A DNA stretch of 64,000 bases, taken from assembly GCF_902833905.1 (NCBI RefSeq), contig NZ_CADFGP010000002.1:62001-126000 (forward strand), read 5' to 3'. Under the pieces are notes generated by a model. That model did no database searches. It was not told the origin of the DNA and saw only the letters and a program-made list of their open reading frames with translations. This stretch comes from Paraburkholderia tuberum STM678. GTDB taxonomy: Bacteria > Pseudomonadota > Gammaproteobacteria > Burkholderiales > Burkholderiaceae. Position numbers and translations under genes: made by a program. Within the stretch, counting starts at the first letter, position 1. Every line of letters starts with the position of its first letter. Below, piece after piece: positions 1 to 8,485 of this stretch.

Positions 1-1307
1 GTCAGCCGGCTCGTGTAGTCGGCCAGATGTTCGAGCGGCACCGCGCAATCTTCGATGAAAGACACCGGCTTGCCGTCACCCTTCATGCTCATCATGATGT
101 TGAGACCAGCCTTGCGCACTTCCCACAGCGCTTTTTGCGCATTTGCGTCCGGCATCTCGACGACCGCATCGGGCAGGCCCAACTCGCCCATCAACTCCGT
201 GAGCTGCTTCAGCGACGCGAGCTGCGCGTCGCGATCCTCGCCCGCGAATTCGACGAGCAGAATCGCCTGCGGCTCGCCGACCAGCGCCTTCTCGATCACC
301 GGACGAAACGCGGGATTGCTCAACGCCAGATCGATCATCGTGCGATCGACGAGTTCGACAGCGACCGGCTTCAGCTTGACGATGTGCTGCGTGAGCGCCA
401 TCGACTGCCGGAAGGTAGGAAAGTTGACCACGCCAAGCGCCTTGTGCGCGGGCAGCGGCGCGAGCTTCAACGTGATCTGCCGGCTGAATGCGAGCGTGCC
501 TTCCGAGCCGACCAGCAGATGCGCGAGGTTCGCGCTGCCGTCATCGGTATACGCGCGCGGATTCTGGCAATCGAACAGATCGATGTTGTAGCCCGCGACG
601 CGGCGCAGCACCTTCGGCACGCGCGCAATGATTTCGTCACGCTCGCGCTGCGCGATCCGCGTGACGCCCGCGACGATCTGCTGCAAGCGCTCACCTTGCG
701 GCGGCTCGCGCAGCGACGCGAAGCGCGCTTCGCTGCCGTCGGCGAGAATCGCGTCGATCGCCTCGACGTTGTGCACCATGTTGCCGTACTCGATCGAGCG
801 CGAGCCGCACGAGTTGTTGCCGGCCATGCCGCCGATCGTGCACTGGGCAGCCGTCGATACATCGACCGGGAACCACAGTCCATGCGGCTTCAGCCACGCG
901 TTCAGATGATCGAGCACGACGCCGGGCTCGACCGTCACGGTGCGCGCGTCGGCATCGAACGCGACGATGTTGTTGAGCCACTTGCTCGTATCGACCACCA
1001 GCGCTTCGCCGACCGTCTGCCCACACTGGCTCGTGCCCGCGCCGCGCGCGAGCAGCGGTACTTTCTCGCTGCGCGCGATCTCGAGCGCGATGCGCAGATC
1101 GTCCTGATCGCGCGGCACCACGACGCCGACCGGCGTGATCTGATAGATCGACGCATCGGTCGCGTAGCGGCCGCGGCTGGCGAGATCGAACAGCACGTCG
1201 CCGCGCAGCGCTTTGCGCAGATGCTGCGCGAGCGGACTCGTTGCGCGCGCGGCGGAGGGGACCAGATGGATCGGCTTGACGAGCAAGCCCGCAGTGGGAT
1301 TCGTCAT
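1..1307 (-). CDS. FAD-linked oxidase (GlcD/DLD-like), N-terminal part, cut by window start
   Basis: The frame starts at ATG 1307 and stays open to base 1, giving 435 residues with no stop. The N-terminal third holds a PCMH-type FAD-binding domain: the segment around LLARGAGTSQCGQ and the following GGMAGNNSCG are the glycine-rich FAD contacts seen in glycolate/D-lactate dehydrogenases, and LLVGSEGTLA is the second FAD motif. Family knowledge: long members carry a C-terminal Fe-S/CCG domain; that part would lie outside the window. It is the last visible gene of a minus-strand operon with a hydratase, an MFS carrier and a glyoxylate-type aminotransferase, so oxidation of a 2-hydroxy acid such as glycolate is a reasonable guess. 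The true substrate is unknown. Confidence 0.85.
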   Translation of the reverse strand, partial: MTNPTAGLLVKPIHLVPSAARATSPLAQHLRKALRGDVLFDLASRGRYATDASIYQITPVGVVVPRDQDDLRIALEIARSEKVPLLARGAGTSQCGQTVGEALVVDTSKWLNNIVAFDADARTVTVEPGVVLDHLNAWLKPHGLWFPVDVSTAAQCTIGGMAGNNSCGSRSIEYGNMVHNVEAIDAILADGSEARFASLREPPQGERLQQIVAGVTRIAQRERDEIIARVPKVLRRVAGYNIDLFDCQNPRAYTDDGSANLAHLLVGSEGTLAFSRQITLKLAPLPAHKALGVVNFPTFRQSMALTQHIVKLKPVAVELVDRTMIDLALSNPAFRPVIEKALVGEPQAILLVEFAGEDRDAQLASLKQLTELMGELGLPDAVVEMPDANAQKALWEVRKAGLNIMMSMKGDGKPVSFIEDCAVPLEHLADYTSRL

Positions 1308-1354
1308 TTCGTCGGCCTGTGAGGAGCGCGCCTGAACCGCGCAGCTCGAATTAC

Positions 1355-2104
1355 CTAGTACAGCGTCAGATGCACCGGCGCGAGTCCTTCGATATGCCCG
1401 CTCACGTCGCCCGCCTCGCGCGGAAAGAACATGCCGGTGTACGAACCGGCGGTGATCACCATCTCCCGCGTCACCGCAATGCCGCGCGAACTCGCGTGAT
1501 TGACGAGCCACGTCAACAGCCGCCGCGGATCGCCGGCCGGATTCGCGGGCGTCGTTTCGACGACATTGCCTGCGTTGAACGCGAAGCGCAGCGACGGCGC
1601 GACGAACGGAAAATCCTCGCGATACCGTGTGAATTCACCGACGATCAGCGCACCGTGATTTTGCAGGTCCGCGAGCTGCGCGAGTTTGTCGATGGCGGGC
1701 CACGCGGCATAGCGGCTCGCGACGATCTCGATGGTCGCGCCGATCGAGCCGATGCCCGCGAGCACTTCGTCCTCGCGGTACGGTTTCGTGGACGGCTCGA
1801 AACGCCGGCCGAAACGGAACGCGACTTCGAGTTCGAGCCCGAGCGGCGCGAAGCCTTCGCGCGACAGACGCGCGCCGTCGGCGTGCAGATCGGTGTCGGG
1901 CAATGGCGCGCCTTGAATCGGTCCGCTCGCCGATTTCGCGCCGATCTTCCAGCCGCCGATTCGCGCGCCGCACGCGCTCAAGATTTCGTGCTGGATTGCG
2001 TAGGCCGCGTCGGCATCGGAAGGAAGCAGCTCCGGCGGCAACGTATCGAGCACCGTGCGATTGCGACGCGCATCGGCAAGCAGCTGACTCAATGATGAAG
2101 TCAT
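1355..2104 (-). CDS. 2-keto-4-pentenoate hydratase / fumarylacetoacetate hydrolase-fold protein
   Basis: This 249-residue protein has the MhpD/HpaH-type hydratase layout: an N-terminal helical stretch, then GGWKIGAKSA, then the acidic metal-binding segment LGLELEVAFRF and a C-terminal VTAGSYTGMFFP, where related hydratases have TGSLTG. Such enzymes add water to 2-oxo-4-enoates or decarboxylate oxalocrotonate-like substrates using Mg2+ or Mn2+. It begins 3 bases after the MFS stop codon and ends 47 bases before the FAD oxidase, so all three are co-transcribed. No meta-cleavage dioxygenase is nearby, so the substrate is probably an aliphatic oxo-acid from the operon's own pathway; that is inference. 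Confidence 0.8.
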   Translation of the reverse strand: MTSSLSQLLADARRNRTVLDTLPPELLPSDADAAYAIQHEILSACGARIGGWKIGAKSASGPIQGAPLPDTDLHADGARLSREGFAPLGLELEVAFRFGRRFEPSTKPYREDEVLAGIGSIGATIEIVASRYAAWPAIDKLAQLADLQNHGALIVGEFTRYREDFPFVAPSLRFAFNAGNVVETTPANPAGDPRRLLTWLVNHASSRGIAVTREMVITAGSYTGMFFPREAGDVSGHIEGLAPVHLTLY

Positions 2105-2107
2105 GTT

Positions 2108-3394
2108 TTACACGCCCATCCGGGTGGAAACGTGCGCCTTCTCCGACGCGCCAACTTCGAAGCGGCTCTCGGGCTGCATGCGGAACGCGAGCACGACGCC
2201 GATGCCCATCAGCAACATGCTGCCCACGAACGGCAGATCCCAGTTGCCAAAGCGGTCGATCAGAAAGCCGCCCATCACCGGCGAGATGATCGCGGCGAGC
2301 GCCGAGCCCGTGTTCATCATGCCGCTCGCGGTGCCGGAGAAGTCCGGCGCGATATCCATCGGGATCGCCCACATCGGGCCGATCGTCATCTCGGCGAAGA
2401 AGAAGCCCGACGCGAGACAGGCAATCGACAGCGTCAGGTCATGCGTGAACATCAGAGGAATCAGCGACAGCAGGCAGAACAGCATGCACACCGACACCAT
2501 CCAGCTGCGCGCGCGTTTGAGGCTGCCGGTGCGCTTGAAGATCGCATCGGTGACGATGCCGCCGAGCGTGTCGCCAATCACGCCCGCGAAGAACACGACC
2601 GACGCGAAGATCGCCGACTTCTTCAATTCCAGATGGTGGTTATGCAGGAAGTACAGCGGAATCCAGCTCAGGAACAGCCACAGCGTCCAGCCGTAGCAGA
2701 AGTAGACGATCGTGACCGGCGTCATGCGGCGAAACAGCTTGCCCCACGGCAGGCCGGAGACCTTCGGCTTCGGCGTGGGCAGCACCGCGAGTTCCTCGGA
2801 CGTAATGCGCGGATGATCTTTCGGATGCTCGGTGAACGTGAGCGCCCACGTGACCACCCACACCAGACTCAGCGCGCCGCAGATAAAGAACGATTCGCGC
2901 CAGCCCCAGTTGGTCATCACGATCACGATGAGCGCCGGCGCGACCGCGTTGCCGACTCGCGACGCCGCGTGCGTGATGCCCTGCGCGAAGCCGCGCTTTT
3001 CTTTCGCGACCCAGCGCGACATCGCCGACGTTGCAGCCGGGAATGTCGCGCCTTCACCGAAACCGAGCACGAGCCGCGCGGCGAGCAACGAAGCGAGCCC
3101 GCCCGCGAAGCCCGTGAGCACTGTCGCGAGACCCCAGATCGCGCCGCAGAACAGCAGCGTGCGTCGCGCGCCGAAGCGATCGCTGACCCAGCCGCCGATC
3201 ACCTGAAACAGCAGATACGGATACGCGAAGGCCGAGAACACGAGGCCGACCTGCGTATGCGTGAGATTGAATTCCTTGCCGAAACCCGCGGCAGCGGTGC
3301 TGACGTTCACGCGATCGAGGTACGTGATGAAGTACATGATGCAGAGCATCACTAGAACGATACTGGTCGCACTGGTCAAACGAAACCGCTTCAT
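2108..3394 (-). CDS. MFS transporter, anion:cation symporter (ACS) type
   Basis: This is a 428-residue carrier with about 12 hydrophobic segments. Family motifs include YLDRVNVS in the first helix-loop, GGWVSDRFGAR after helix 2 and GEGATFPAATSAM in helix 4, typical of the glucarate/galactarate/phthalate ACS family that imports organic anions with protons. I chose ATG 3394 (MKRF) because GGAGAGA lies just upstream; an in-frame ATG at 3412 has no such site. It sits between the aminotransferase and the hydratase in one operon, so it probably imports the operon's acidic substrate. A decayed homologue of this carrier is present at 21561-22558. Confidence 0.88.
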   Translation of the reverse strand: MKRFRLTSATSIVLVMLCIMYFITYLDRVNVSTAAAGFGKEFNLTHTQVGLVFSAFAYPYLLFQVIGGWVSDRFGARRTLLFCGAIWGLATVLTGFAGGLASLLAARLVLGFGEGATFPAATSAMSRWVAKEKRGFAQGITHAASRVGNAVAPALIVIVMTNWGWRESFFICGALSLVWVVTWALTFTEHPKDHPRITSEELAVLPTPKPKVSGLPWGKLFRRMTPVTIVYFCYGWTLWLFLSWIPLYFLHNHHLELKKSAIFASVVFFAGVIGDTLGGIVTDAIFKRTGSLKRARSWMVSVCMLFCLLSLIPLMFTHDLTLSIACLASGFFFAEMTIGPMWAIPMDIAPDFSGTASGMMNTGSALAAIISPVMGGFLIDRFGNWDLPFVGSMLLMGIGVVLAFRMQPESRFEVGASEKAHVSTRMGV

Positions 3395-3549
3395 CGTCTC
3401 TCTCCATGGCATGTGTCGACGGCGCGCCTGAAGTGGCGCGCTGCGTTCGTCGCCCGTCGGCCGCGAGAGCCGCTATGGACGCATTGCATGTTGTTCTGGC
3501 CGCGTTCTGCGCGCGGCTCGATGAGGGAAGCGCTCCCTGCGCCCGACAA

Positions 3550-4770
3550 TCAGGCCGCGGCCTTCAATCCCGACGTCTTCGGTGCCTGGCTCAGCCACTC
3601 CATCGCGGCCGGCATGCCGCTTTCCTTGAGCGGCACGCTAGCAAGCCGCAGACCCATTTCGCAGCCAGCCAGTGTCGCGAGCAGCATCAGATCGTTGCAA
3701 TCGCCAAGATGGCCGATGCGGAACATGCGGCCTTTCATCTTGCCGAGGCCCGTGCCGAGCGACATGTCGAAGCGTTCGTAGATCAGCTTGCGCACCGCGT
3801 CGGCATCGACACCATCGGGCATCATCACGCCCGTCAGCACCGGGCTATAGACGGCGGGATCGGCGCACTGGATTTCGAGCCCCCACGCGCGCACCGCGCG
3901 GCGCGTCGCTTCGGCAAGCCGCTCGTGGCGCGCGAACACGTTGTCGAGCCCTTCGCCGAGTATCATTTCGATCGCTTCATGCAGCCCGTACAGCAGGTTC
4001 GTGTTCGGCGTGTACGGCCAGTAGCCGGATTTGTTCATCTCGACGATTTCCGCCCAGTCCCAGAAGCTGCGCGGCAGCTTCGCGTGCTGGCTGGCGGCCA
4101 TCGCCTTCGGCGAGATCGCGTTGAAGCTGATGCCCGGCGGCAGCATCAAGCCCTTTTGCGAGCCCGACACGGTCACGTCGACACCCCACTCGTCGTGACG
4201 ATAATCAGCGCACGCGAGACCGGAGATCGTGTCGACGAGCAGCAGCGCCGGATGGCCCGCGGCGTCGATCGCGCGACGCACGGCGGGGATGTCGGACGTG
4301 ACGCCGGTCGAGGTTTCATTGTGCACGACGCAGACCGCCTTGATTGCATGCTGCGTGTCGGCGCGCAGACGCTCTTCGATCATCTGCGGCTGCACGCCGC
4401 GCCGCCAGCCTTCGATGCCTGGCAACCCCAGGAATTCGGGCTTCAGGCCGAGCTGCTCGGCCATTTTTTTCCACAACGTCGCGAAGTGGCCGGTCTCGAA
4501 CATCAGCACGTGATCGCCGGGGCTCAGCGTATTCGACAATGCGGCTTCCCATGCGCCCGTGCCGGACGCCGGATAGATGACGACCGGCTGCTGCGTCTTG
4601 AAAATCTTCTTGATGCCGTCGAGCACCTTGAGACCCAGCTCGCCGAATTCGGGTCCGCGATGGTCGATGGTCGGATAGCTCATCGCTCGAAGGATGCGAT
4701 CCGGCACCGGACTCGGCCCCGGAATCTGCAGGAAATGACGGCCAGCGGGATGAAAATCTAGCTTCAGCAT
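3550..4770 (-). CDS. Class V aminotransferase, serine/alanine-glyoxylate type
   Basis: This 406-residue fold-type I PLP enzyme begins with the family opening PGPSPVPDRILRAM. The PLP-lysine region is VTVSGSQKGLMLPPG, with Lys in SQKG forming the Schiff base, and LLVDTISGLA carries the cofactor-ring aspartate. This pattern matches serine-glyoxylate and alanine-glyoxylate transaminases, which convert glyoxylate to glycine. ATG 4770 follows a strong GGAGGGG ribosome site, whereas an upstream in-frame ATG at 4800 falls inside the operator palindrome. It is the first gene of the operon read away from the GntR regulator. With a GlcD-like oxidase in the same operon, a glyoxylate-centred pathway is plausible but not proven. 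Confidence 0.85.
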   Translation of the reverse strand: MLKLDFHPAGRHFLQIPGPSPVPDRILRAMSYPTIDHRGPEFGELGLKVLDGIKKIFKTQQPVVIYPASGTGAWEAALSNTLSPGDHVLMFETGHFATLWKKMAEQLGLKPEFLGLPGIEGWRRGVQPQMIEERLRADTQHAIKAVCVVHNETSTGVTSDIPAVRRAIDAAGHPALLLVDTISGLACADYRHDEWGVDVTVSGSQKGLMLPPGISFNAISPKAMAASQHAKLPRSFWDWAEIVEMNKSGYWPYTPNTNLLYGLHEAIEMILGEGLDNVFARHERLAEATRRAVRAWGLEIQCADPAVYSPVLTGVMMPDGVDADAVRKLIYERFDMSLGTGLGKMKGRMFRIGHLGDCNDLMLLATLAGCEMGLRLASVPLKESGMPAAMEWLSQAPKTSGLKAAA

Positions 4771-4788
4771 CGGACCCCTCCAATTGAA

Positions 4789-4802
4789 TTTTGCATGCAA
4801 AA
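4789..4802. promoter_or_regulatory. Perfect 14-bp palindrome, probable GntR operator
   Basis: TTTTGCATGCAAAA is perfectly symmetric and lies 19 bases upstream of the aminotransferase start. The related TTTTGTATGCAAAA covers the start codon of the divergent GntR gene at 4935-4948. FCD-type GntR proteins bind short palindromes of this kind, so the pair probably lets the regulator control the operon and itself. Confidence 0.6.
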
Positions 4803-4934
4803 AACTATATCAGACGAACCGTGATGCTCCCAAGACGAAAATTGGCCTTTAAGGCCCGTGTTTACCCGCATGTGCGCATGGATTAACTAATTGATATGGT
4901 TCCGATAAAATCCAGTTCATGTGAAGCTGAGGAT

Positions 4935-4948
4935 TTTTGTATGCAAAA
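4935..4948. promoter_or_regulatory. Near-palindromic site over the GntR start codon
   Basis: TTTTGTATGCAAAA differs from the palindrome at 4789-4802 by one base. The ATG of the GntR gene (4941) is inside it, which suggests that the repressor blocks its own expression. Confidence 0.5.
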
Positions 4949-5672
4949 TTCGGATTTCGACGCGGGTCTGACCGCTGCCCCGCTGATGCCGAAGGTCGAG
5001 CGTCAGCGCCTGCACGACACGGTGGTGGAGCACATCCGCCGCTTTATCGTCGAGGGAGCGCTGGAGCCCGGCAAGAAACTGAACGAGCGGGAGTTGTGCG
5101 AAACGCTCGGCATTTCGCGCACGCCGCTGCGCGAGGCGCTGAAGGTGCTGGCTGCCGAAGGTCTGATCGAGATTTCGCCGAACCGGGGCGCGTCGGTATC
5201 GAAGATGTCGGAAGCGGAGGTGCGCGAAACCTTCGAATTGATGAGCGGCCTCGAAGCGTTTTCCGGCGAACTCGCGGCCGAGCGCATCACCGCGGCTGAA
5301 CTCGCAGAGATCAAGGCGCTGCATTACGCGATGCTGGCGTGCCGCGCGCAGAACGATCTGCCGGGCTACTACAGTCGCAACCAGGCGATCCACGACAAGA
5401 TCAACGAAGCGGCGAGAAATTCGGCGCTGCGGCAGACGTATGTGTCGGTCAACCGGCGGCTGCAGGCGCTACGCTTTCGCTCGAACTATCAGACGCCGAA
5501 GTGGGACCGCGCGATTCACGATCACGATGAAATGCTGAAGGCGCTCGAGGCTCGCGACGGCAAGAAGCTCAGCGCGATTTTGCGGCAGCATCTGCTCGAT
5601 AAGCGGGATGCGGTTTTGCAGGTGCAGGCGCAGGAGGAGGTGGTCGCTTCGGCCTCCGGGTTGAAGGCGTGA
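4941..5672 (+). CDS. GntR family (FCD domain) transcriptional regulator
   Basis: This 243-residue regulator has an N-terminal winged helix around residues 20-85, with the GntR signature KKLNERELCETLGISRTPLREALKVL split across the recognition helix. An all-helical FCD effector domain follows, whose HDKINEAARN and HDHDEMLKALEARD segments supply metal/ligand-binding histidines. I chose ATG 4941 because GAGG lies 8 bases upstream; an alternative ATG at 4896 has no ribosome site. It is divergent from the aminotransferase operon, and shared palindromes in the 170-base gap imply that it is the local repressor, released by an organic acid. Confidence 0.87.
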   Translation: MQNSDFDAGLTAAPLMPKVERQRLHDTVVEHIRRFIVEGALEPGKKLNERELCETLGISRTPLREALKVLAAEGLIEISPNRGASVSKMSEAEVRETFELMSGLEAFSGELAAERITAAELAEIKALHYAMLACRAQNDLPGYYSRNQAIHDKINEAARNSALRQTYVSVNRRLQALRFRSNYQTPKWDRAIHDHDEMLKALEARDGKKLSAILRQHLLDKRDAVLQVQAQEEVVASASGLKA

Positions 5673-5725
5673 TGCGGACAACTGATGCCGAATCCCGCTC
5701 CTCGCCACTCCGTCGGCAACAAAAC

Positions 5726-5760
5726 TTGTCCACCTAAATTGTTGGCAAGCCTGTGGACAA
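5726..5760. repeat. DnaA-box-like inverted pair, copy A
   Basis: TTGTCCACC (5726-5734) and TGTGGACAA (5752-5760) form an inverted pair spaced by 17 bases. The 3' flank (CCTTCGCACAG) is shared with copy B at 5910-5944, so the two copies form a diverged direct repeat of about 80 bases. Each 9-mer resembles the TTATNCACA DnaA box. Confidence 0.55.
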
Positions 5761-5909
5761 CCTTCGCACAGCGAGCTTAAGTGCTTGAAGCATGAGAACT
5801 ATCCGCGCGCGGTGCACGCGTAGGCAGTGAGCGTCGCTATGGAGTCCGTGATACTGGCGAGTGGGCTTCGCAAGGATGCCGTTTCACTCACGCCGACCTC
5901 GAAGTCCAG

Positions 5910-5984
5910 TTGTCCACATAATTTGGGAACAAGCTTGTGGACAACCTGCGCACAGGCCTGCCAAGTGTTTGATACGGCAGGCCT
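5910..5984. repeat. DnaA-box-like inverted pair, copy B, with adjacent hairpin
   Basis: TTGTCCACA (5910-5918) and TGTGGACAA (5936-5944) repeat the arrangement of copy A. Immediately after comes a hairpin: AGGCCTGCC (5954-5962) pairs perfectly with GGCAGGCCT (5976-5984) across a 13-base loop. No thymine run follows, so this is not a typical terminator. The rest of 5673-6065 shows no convincing gene. Confidence 0.55.
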
Positions 5985-6065
5985 ATCGTGCGCGGATGCG
6001 GGAGCGGGCAGCGGCGCGGCACCTCACGCGATGCAAGCCAACGGCCGCGCCCTCCACCCTCGATT

Positions 6066-6222
6066 TCACTGCGTCGTTTCACGACTGCGCAACGACTCCG
6101 GCAACCCATACAGCACGATCAGCGCGCACACCACGCTCATCGCGCCGATCACATACAGCGCCGGCGTCGTGCTGCCGGTCAGATCCTTCACACGTCCGAC
6201 CATCACCGGGCTCACGATCCCG
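6066..6222 (-). pseudogene. MFS transporter, C-terminal fragment only
   Basis: Read on the minus strand, about 50 codons encode the end of an MFS carrier (VSPVMVGRVKDLTGS, then one hydrophobic helix and a short charged tail) and finish with a TGA at 6068-6066. No start, upstream helices or ribosome site exist. The fragment abuts the HMG-CoA lyase fragment at about 6215-6222, where a deletion appears to have joined the two genes. It cannot make a working transporter. Confidence 0.7.
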
Positions 6223-6680
6223 GCGCGAACGGGCAGCCGCCAAGCCCGCCGAGCGCCGCGTCGAAACGGCGCACGCCGGTTTCATACGCGGCGAGCACGT
6301 TGGCGAGACCGAGGCCGCGCGTGTTATGAAAGTGCAGCGTGAGCGCGGCGGCCGGCAGCCGCTCGAGCGTGCGCCTGACAAGTCGCGCCACCTGGCGCGG
6401 ATTCGCCATACCGGTGATATCGGCGACGGTGATGCCCTCGATGCCCATCTCGCGATACGCGTCGACGATGCCGATCACGCGGTCTTCGTCGATGCGCCCT
6501 TCGAACGGACAGCCGAACGCGGTCGCCACGGTCGCGTTGAGCCGCACGCCCGCGGCCATCGCGCAACGCACGATGTCGTCGAACGCCGCGAGCGACGACT
6601 CGCAGCTCATGCGCATGTTCGCGCGGTTATGCGTCTAACTCGCGGACATCACGAGGTTCAGTTCGTCGGCGCGCGTGATG
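6213..6680 (-). pseudogene. HMG-CoA lyase-family gene, truncated at both ends with internal stop
   Basis: The minus strand encodes the C-terminal half of a TIM-barrel HMG-CoA lyase. ITVADITGMANP and LTLHFHNTRGLGLAN carry the metal-binding HFHNTRG motif, and GGLGGCPFAPG is the family signature with its catalytic cysteine. Upstream, the family segment reads DELNLVMSAS-stop-THNRANM: a TAG at 6637-6635 stands where a glutamate codon is expected, which one base change would explain. The 5' half is missing and joined to a LysR fragment near 6670, and the 3' end runs into the MFS fragment. This is a dead catabolic gene. Confidence 0.78.
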
Positions 6681-6902
6681 CGACAGCGTTTCTCCGGCCG
6701 GCGTCAGCGTCATGCCGCGCGCGTTGCGCTGGAATAGCGACGCGCCGACCGCCTGTTCGAGTTCGACCAGCCGCTTGCTGGCGGCGGACACGGCGATCGC
6801 CTCGCGCTCGGCGGCGCGCGTGAGCGTGCCCTCTTCGAAGACGGCGAGAAAAAGCTGCAACGTGGTGAGGTCGAGCTTGCGGAGAAGATTTTTGATGACC
6901 AT
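6669..6902 (-). pseudogene. LysR family regulator, only the DNA-binding domain remains
   Basis: From ATG 6902 the minus strand encodes about 78 residues of a LysR winged helix-turn-helix (LDLTTLQLFLAVFEEGTLTR, then SAASKRLVELEQAVGASLFQR and LTPAGETLSHHAR). The reading frame then enters HMG-CoA lyase sequence out of frame and stops. The whole effector-binding domain is gone. This kind of regulator commonly neighbours HMGL/MFS catabolic genes, so a single former locus probably collapsed by deletions. Confidence 0.78.
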
Positions 6903-6923
6903 GGCGCGGCGACGAAAGTTCGG

Positions 6924-7232
6924 TCAGTGATAATCATCCTCTAGCTGATGGCGCACCGCCAACACGGTCACGGTTTGGCTGTCGTCGATTTCGAACAGCG
7001 AGACGTAGCCCGCGCGACCGAATGGGATCAGCAGCTCGCGCAAAAACGGCGTATCGCGCTGAACCTTTCGGCAAGTGAACGGCGACGTACGCAGCGTGGC
7101 GATACCATCGCGGATGGCTTGCAACGCGCGTTCGGCGAGCGGGAAATCCGTGTCGTCCCGCTCGAGGATGAAATCGTACAGTCTCTGCAGGTCCGCCGCC
7201 GCTGCGCGTGTGAAACGAACCTGATACGTCAT
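6924..7232 (-). CDS. RelE/ParE family toxin
   Basis: This 102-residue protein has the ParE fold. It opens MTYQVRFTRAAAADLQRLYDF, has an ARG-rich central helix, and ends with FGRAGYVSLFEIDDSQTVTVLAVRHQLED, the beta-sheet and charged tail typical of the superfamily. ParE-type members poison gyrase and RelE-type members cleave mRNA; the RHH partner favours ParE. Its ATG overlaps the antitoxin stop codon by four bases (ATGA), so the two are translationally coupled. The pair borders the decayed genes at 6066-6902. Confidence 0.85.
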   Translation of the reverse strand: MTYQVRFTRAAAADLQRLYDFILERDDTDFPLAERALQAIRDGIATLRTSPFTCRKVQRDTPFLRELLIPFGRAGYVSLFEIDDSQTVTVLAVRHQLEDDYH

Positions 7233-7513
7233 CGGTGCTTCTTCGCGCGGGCCTTCGTTTTTGCTTCGCGGAGCCGCGTTTCAAGACCGGCGAGCACGTC
7301 GTCGGCCGATACGTAGTCGCCGCTTTGCTTCGCTTCAGCACGCGACTCGAGCCCTCGCACGACGAATTCACGCACATTCAGGCGCCGCGCGATGTTGTCG
7401 CGGATCGCCTGCTCGACGAAACTGGACAGGCTTTCGCCGTCCTGCAGCACGTCCTCGGCCGCGGCCCGCAGCTCGGGCTTGACCCGAACCGACGGGAAAG
7501 TAGCGCTTTTCAT
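7229..7513 (-). CDS. Ribbon-helix-helix antitoxin
   Basis: This 94-residue antitoxin begins MKSATFPSVRVKPELRAAAE, a short beta strand followed by helices as in RHH repressors. The basic C-terminal tail (LREAKTKARAKKHR) probably wraps the toxin. I chose ATG 7513 because GGAGAGAACG precedes it, rather than the upstream in-frame ATG at 7534. As in other type II modules, the antitoxin comes first, overlaps the toxin by four bases and probably represses its own promoter. Confidence 0.83.
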   Translation of the reverse strand: MKSATFPSVRVKPELRAAAEDVLQDGESLSSFVEQAIRDNIARRLNVREFVVRGLESRAEAKQSGDYVSADDVLAGLETRLREAKTKARAKKHR

Positions 7514-7580
7514 CGTTCTCTCCATGCATCGCATTAGCGATGCATTATCGCGCTACCTCATGTCTGCCGCAAGCAGCCCT

Positions 7581-8222
7581 TCACGACTTCCACGCCGAAC
7601 CCAGAATCATCGTGCAGAAATTCTCGCGATGATAATGCGGGTCTTTCAGCGCGAGCACGTCGGCCTTCACGTTGCCGAACGTCGTGTGCGGCTTGTGGAT
7701 CGTGCCGTGCGCGAACGCATCGATGATACCTTCCTTGAAGTGCGCGCCGCGCGGATGCGCATGGGTGACTTCCTCCCGTTGCTGTTCGCTGAATTCGTCG
7801 TAGGCGAGGCCGAGCACGTCCATTTCGACACCCGCCGTGACGAGCGCGATCACCGGCTTCATATGCTGCGGAATGCCTGGTGTCGTGTGCAGCGCGATCG
7901 CGGTCCACACCTGCTCGATGTCGTCCTCGCCGATCCGATGCCGCCGCAGAAATTCACGCGCGGCATTCGCGCCGTCGACTTCGAAGCGCTCCTGCTCGCT
8001 GCTGTATGGCGCGACGAGACCCATGTCGTGAAACATCGCGCCGATGTACAGCAGTTCGGGGTCGTACTTCAGCTGCTTGCATTGCCCGGCCAGCGCGCCG
8101 AACAGAAACACGCGCCGCGAATGGTGATACAGCAACTCCGTTTCGGTGTCGCGCACGAGCTCGGTGGCTTCACGCGCCATCATGCTGTCGGGAATCTGGA
8201 TACCTGCGATCGTCGTAGTCAT
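7581..8222 (-). CDS. HD-domain metal-dependent hydrolase (cyanamide hydratase-like)
   Basis: This 213-residue protein has a single HD domain. His residues in LYHHSRRVFLFGAL, the HD pair in IGAMFHDMGL and a later HTTPG segment make the metal site. Similar single-domain HD proteins include the cyanamide hydratase group, but no sequence here fixes the substrate. I chose ATG 8222 because AAGGAG lies 9 bases upstream; the alternative at 8267 has none. It is divergent from a GlxA-type regulator (8486), which probably controls it. Confidence 0.78.
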   Translation of the reverse strand: MTTTIAGIQIPDSMMAREATELVRDTETELLYHHSRRVFLFGALAGQCKQLKYDPELLYIGAMFHDMGLVAPYSSEQERFEVDGANAAREFLRRHRIGEDDIEQVWTAIALHTTPGIPQHMKPVIALVTAGVEMDVLGLAYDEFSEQQREEVTHAHPRGAHFKEGIIDAFAHGTIHKPHTTFGNVKADVLALKDPHYHRENFCTMILGSAWKS

Positions 8223-8485
8223 GCGGCGTACTCCTTCGTATGCGAACGTGAATGTGAAAGTAATCAACGGGACGCGCGCCGCCGCTTCAGAGCGCGTTTT
8301 GGTATGCTGGTCCGCGCCGTGATGTCGATGCCTGTCGCCTGCCTGTGAGACCGCGCGTCCGACCGATCCAGTATTGGCCAGCGCGGCGCCGCGAACAATT
8401 GTCGCGAGCCGTTGAACACTGCCAAACGCACAGCGTTGACTGCCGCGGCGTGCCCTTCACGTTCCCCGTCAAAGGAAGTCATCCG

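Noticed and set aside
27..1322. Long open frame on the plus strand opposite the FAD oxidase
   Set aside because: It is antisense to a well-supported family gene, very Arg/His/Asp-rich and without domains. GC-rich codon bias keeps such frames open.
3406..4761. 451-codon frame opposite the aminotransferase
   Set aside because: It has no recognisable motif and a biased composition; the minus-strand aminotransferase explains the region.
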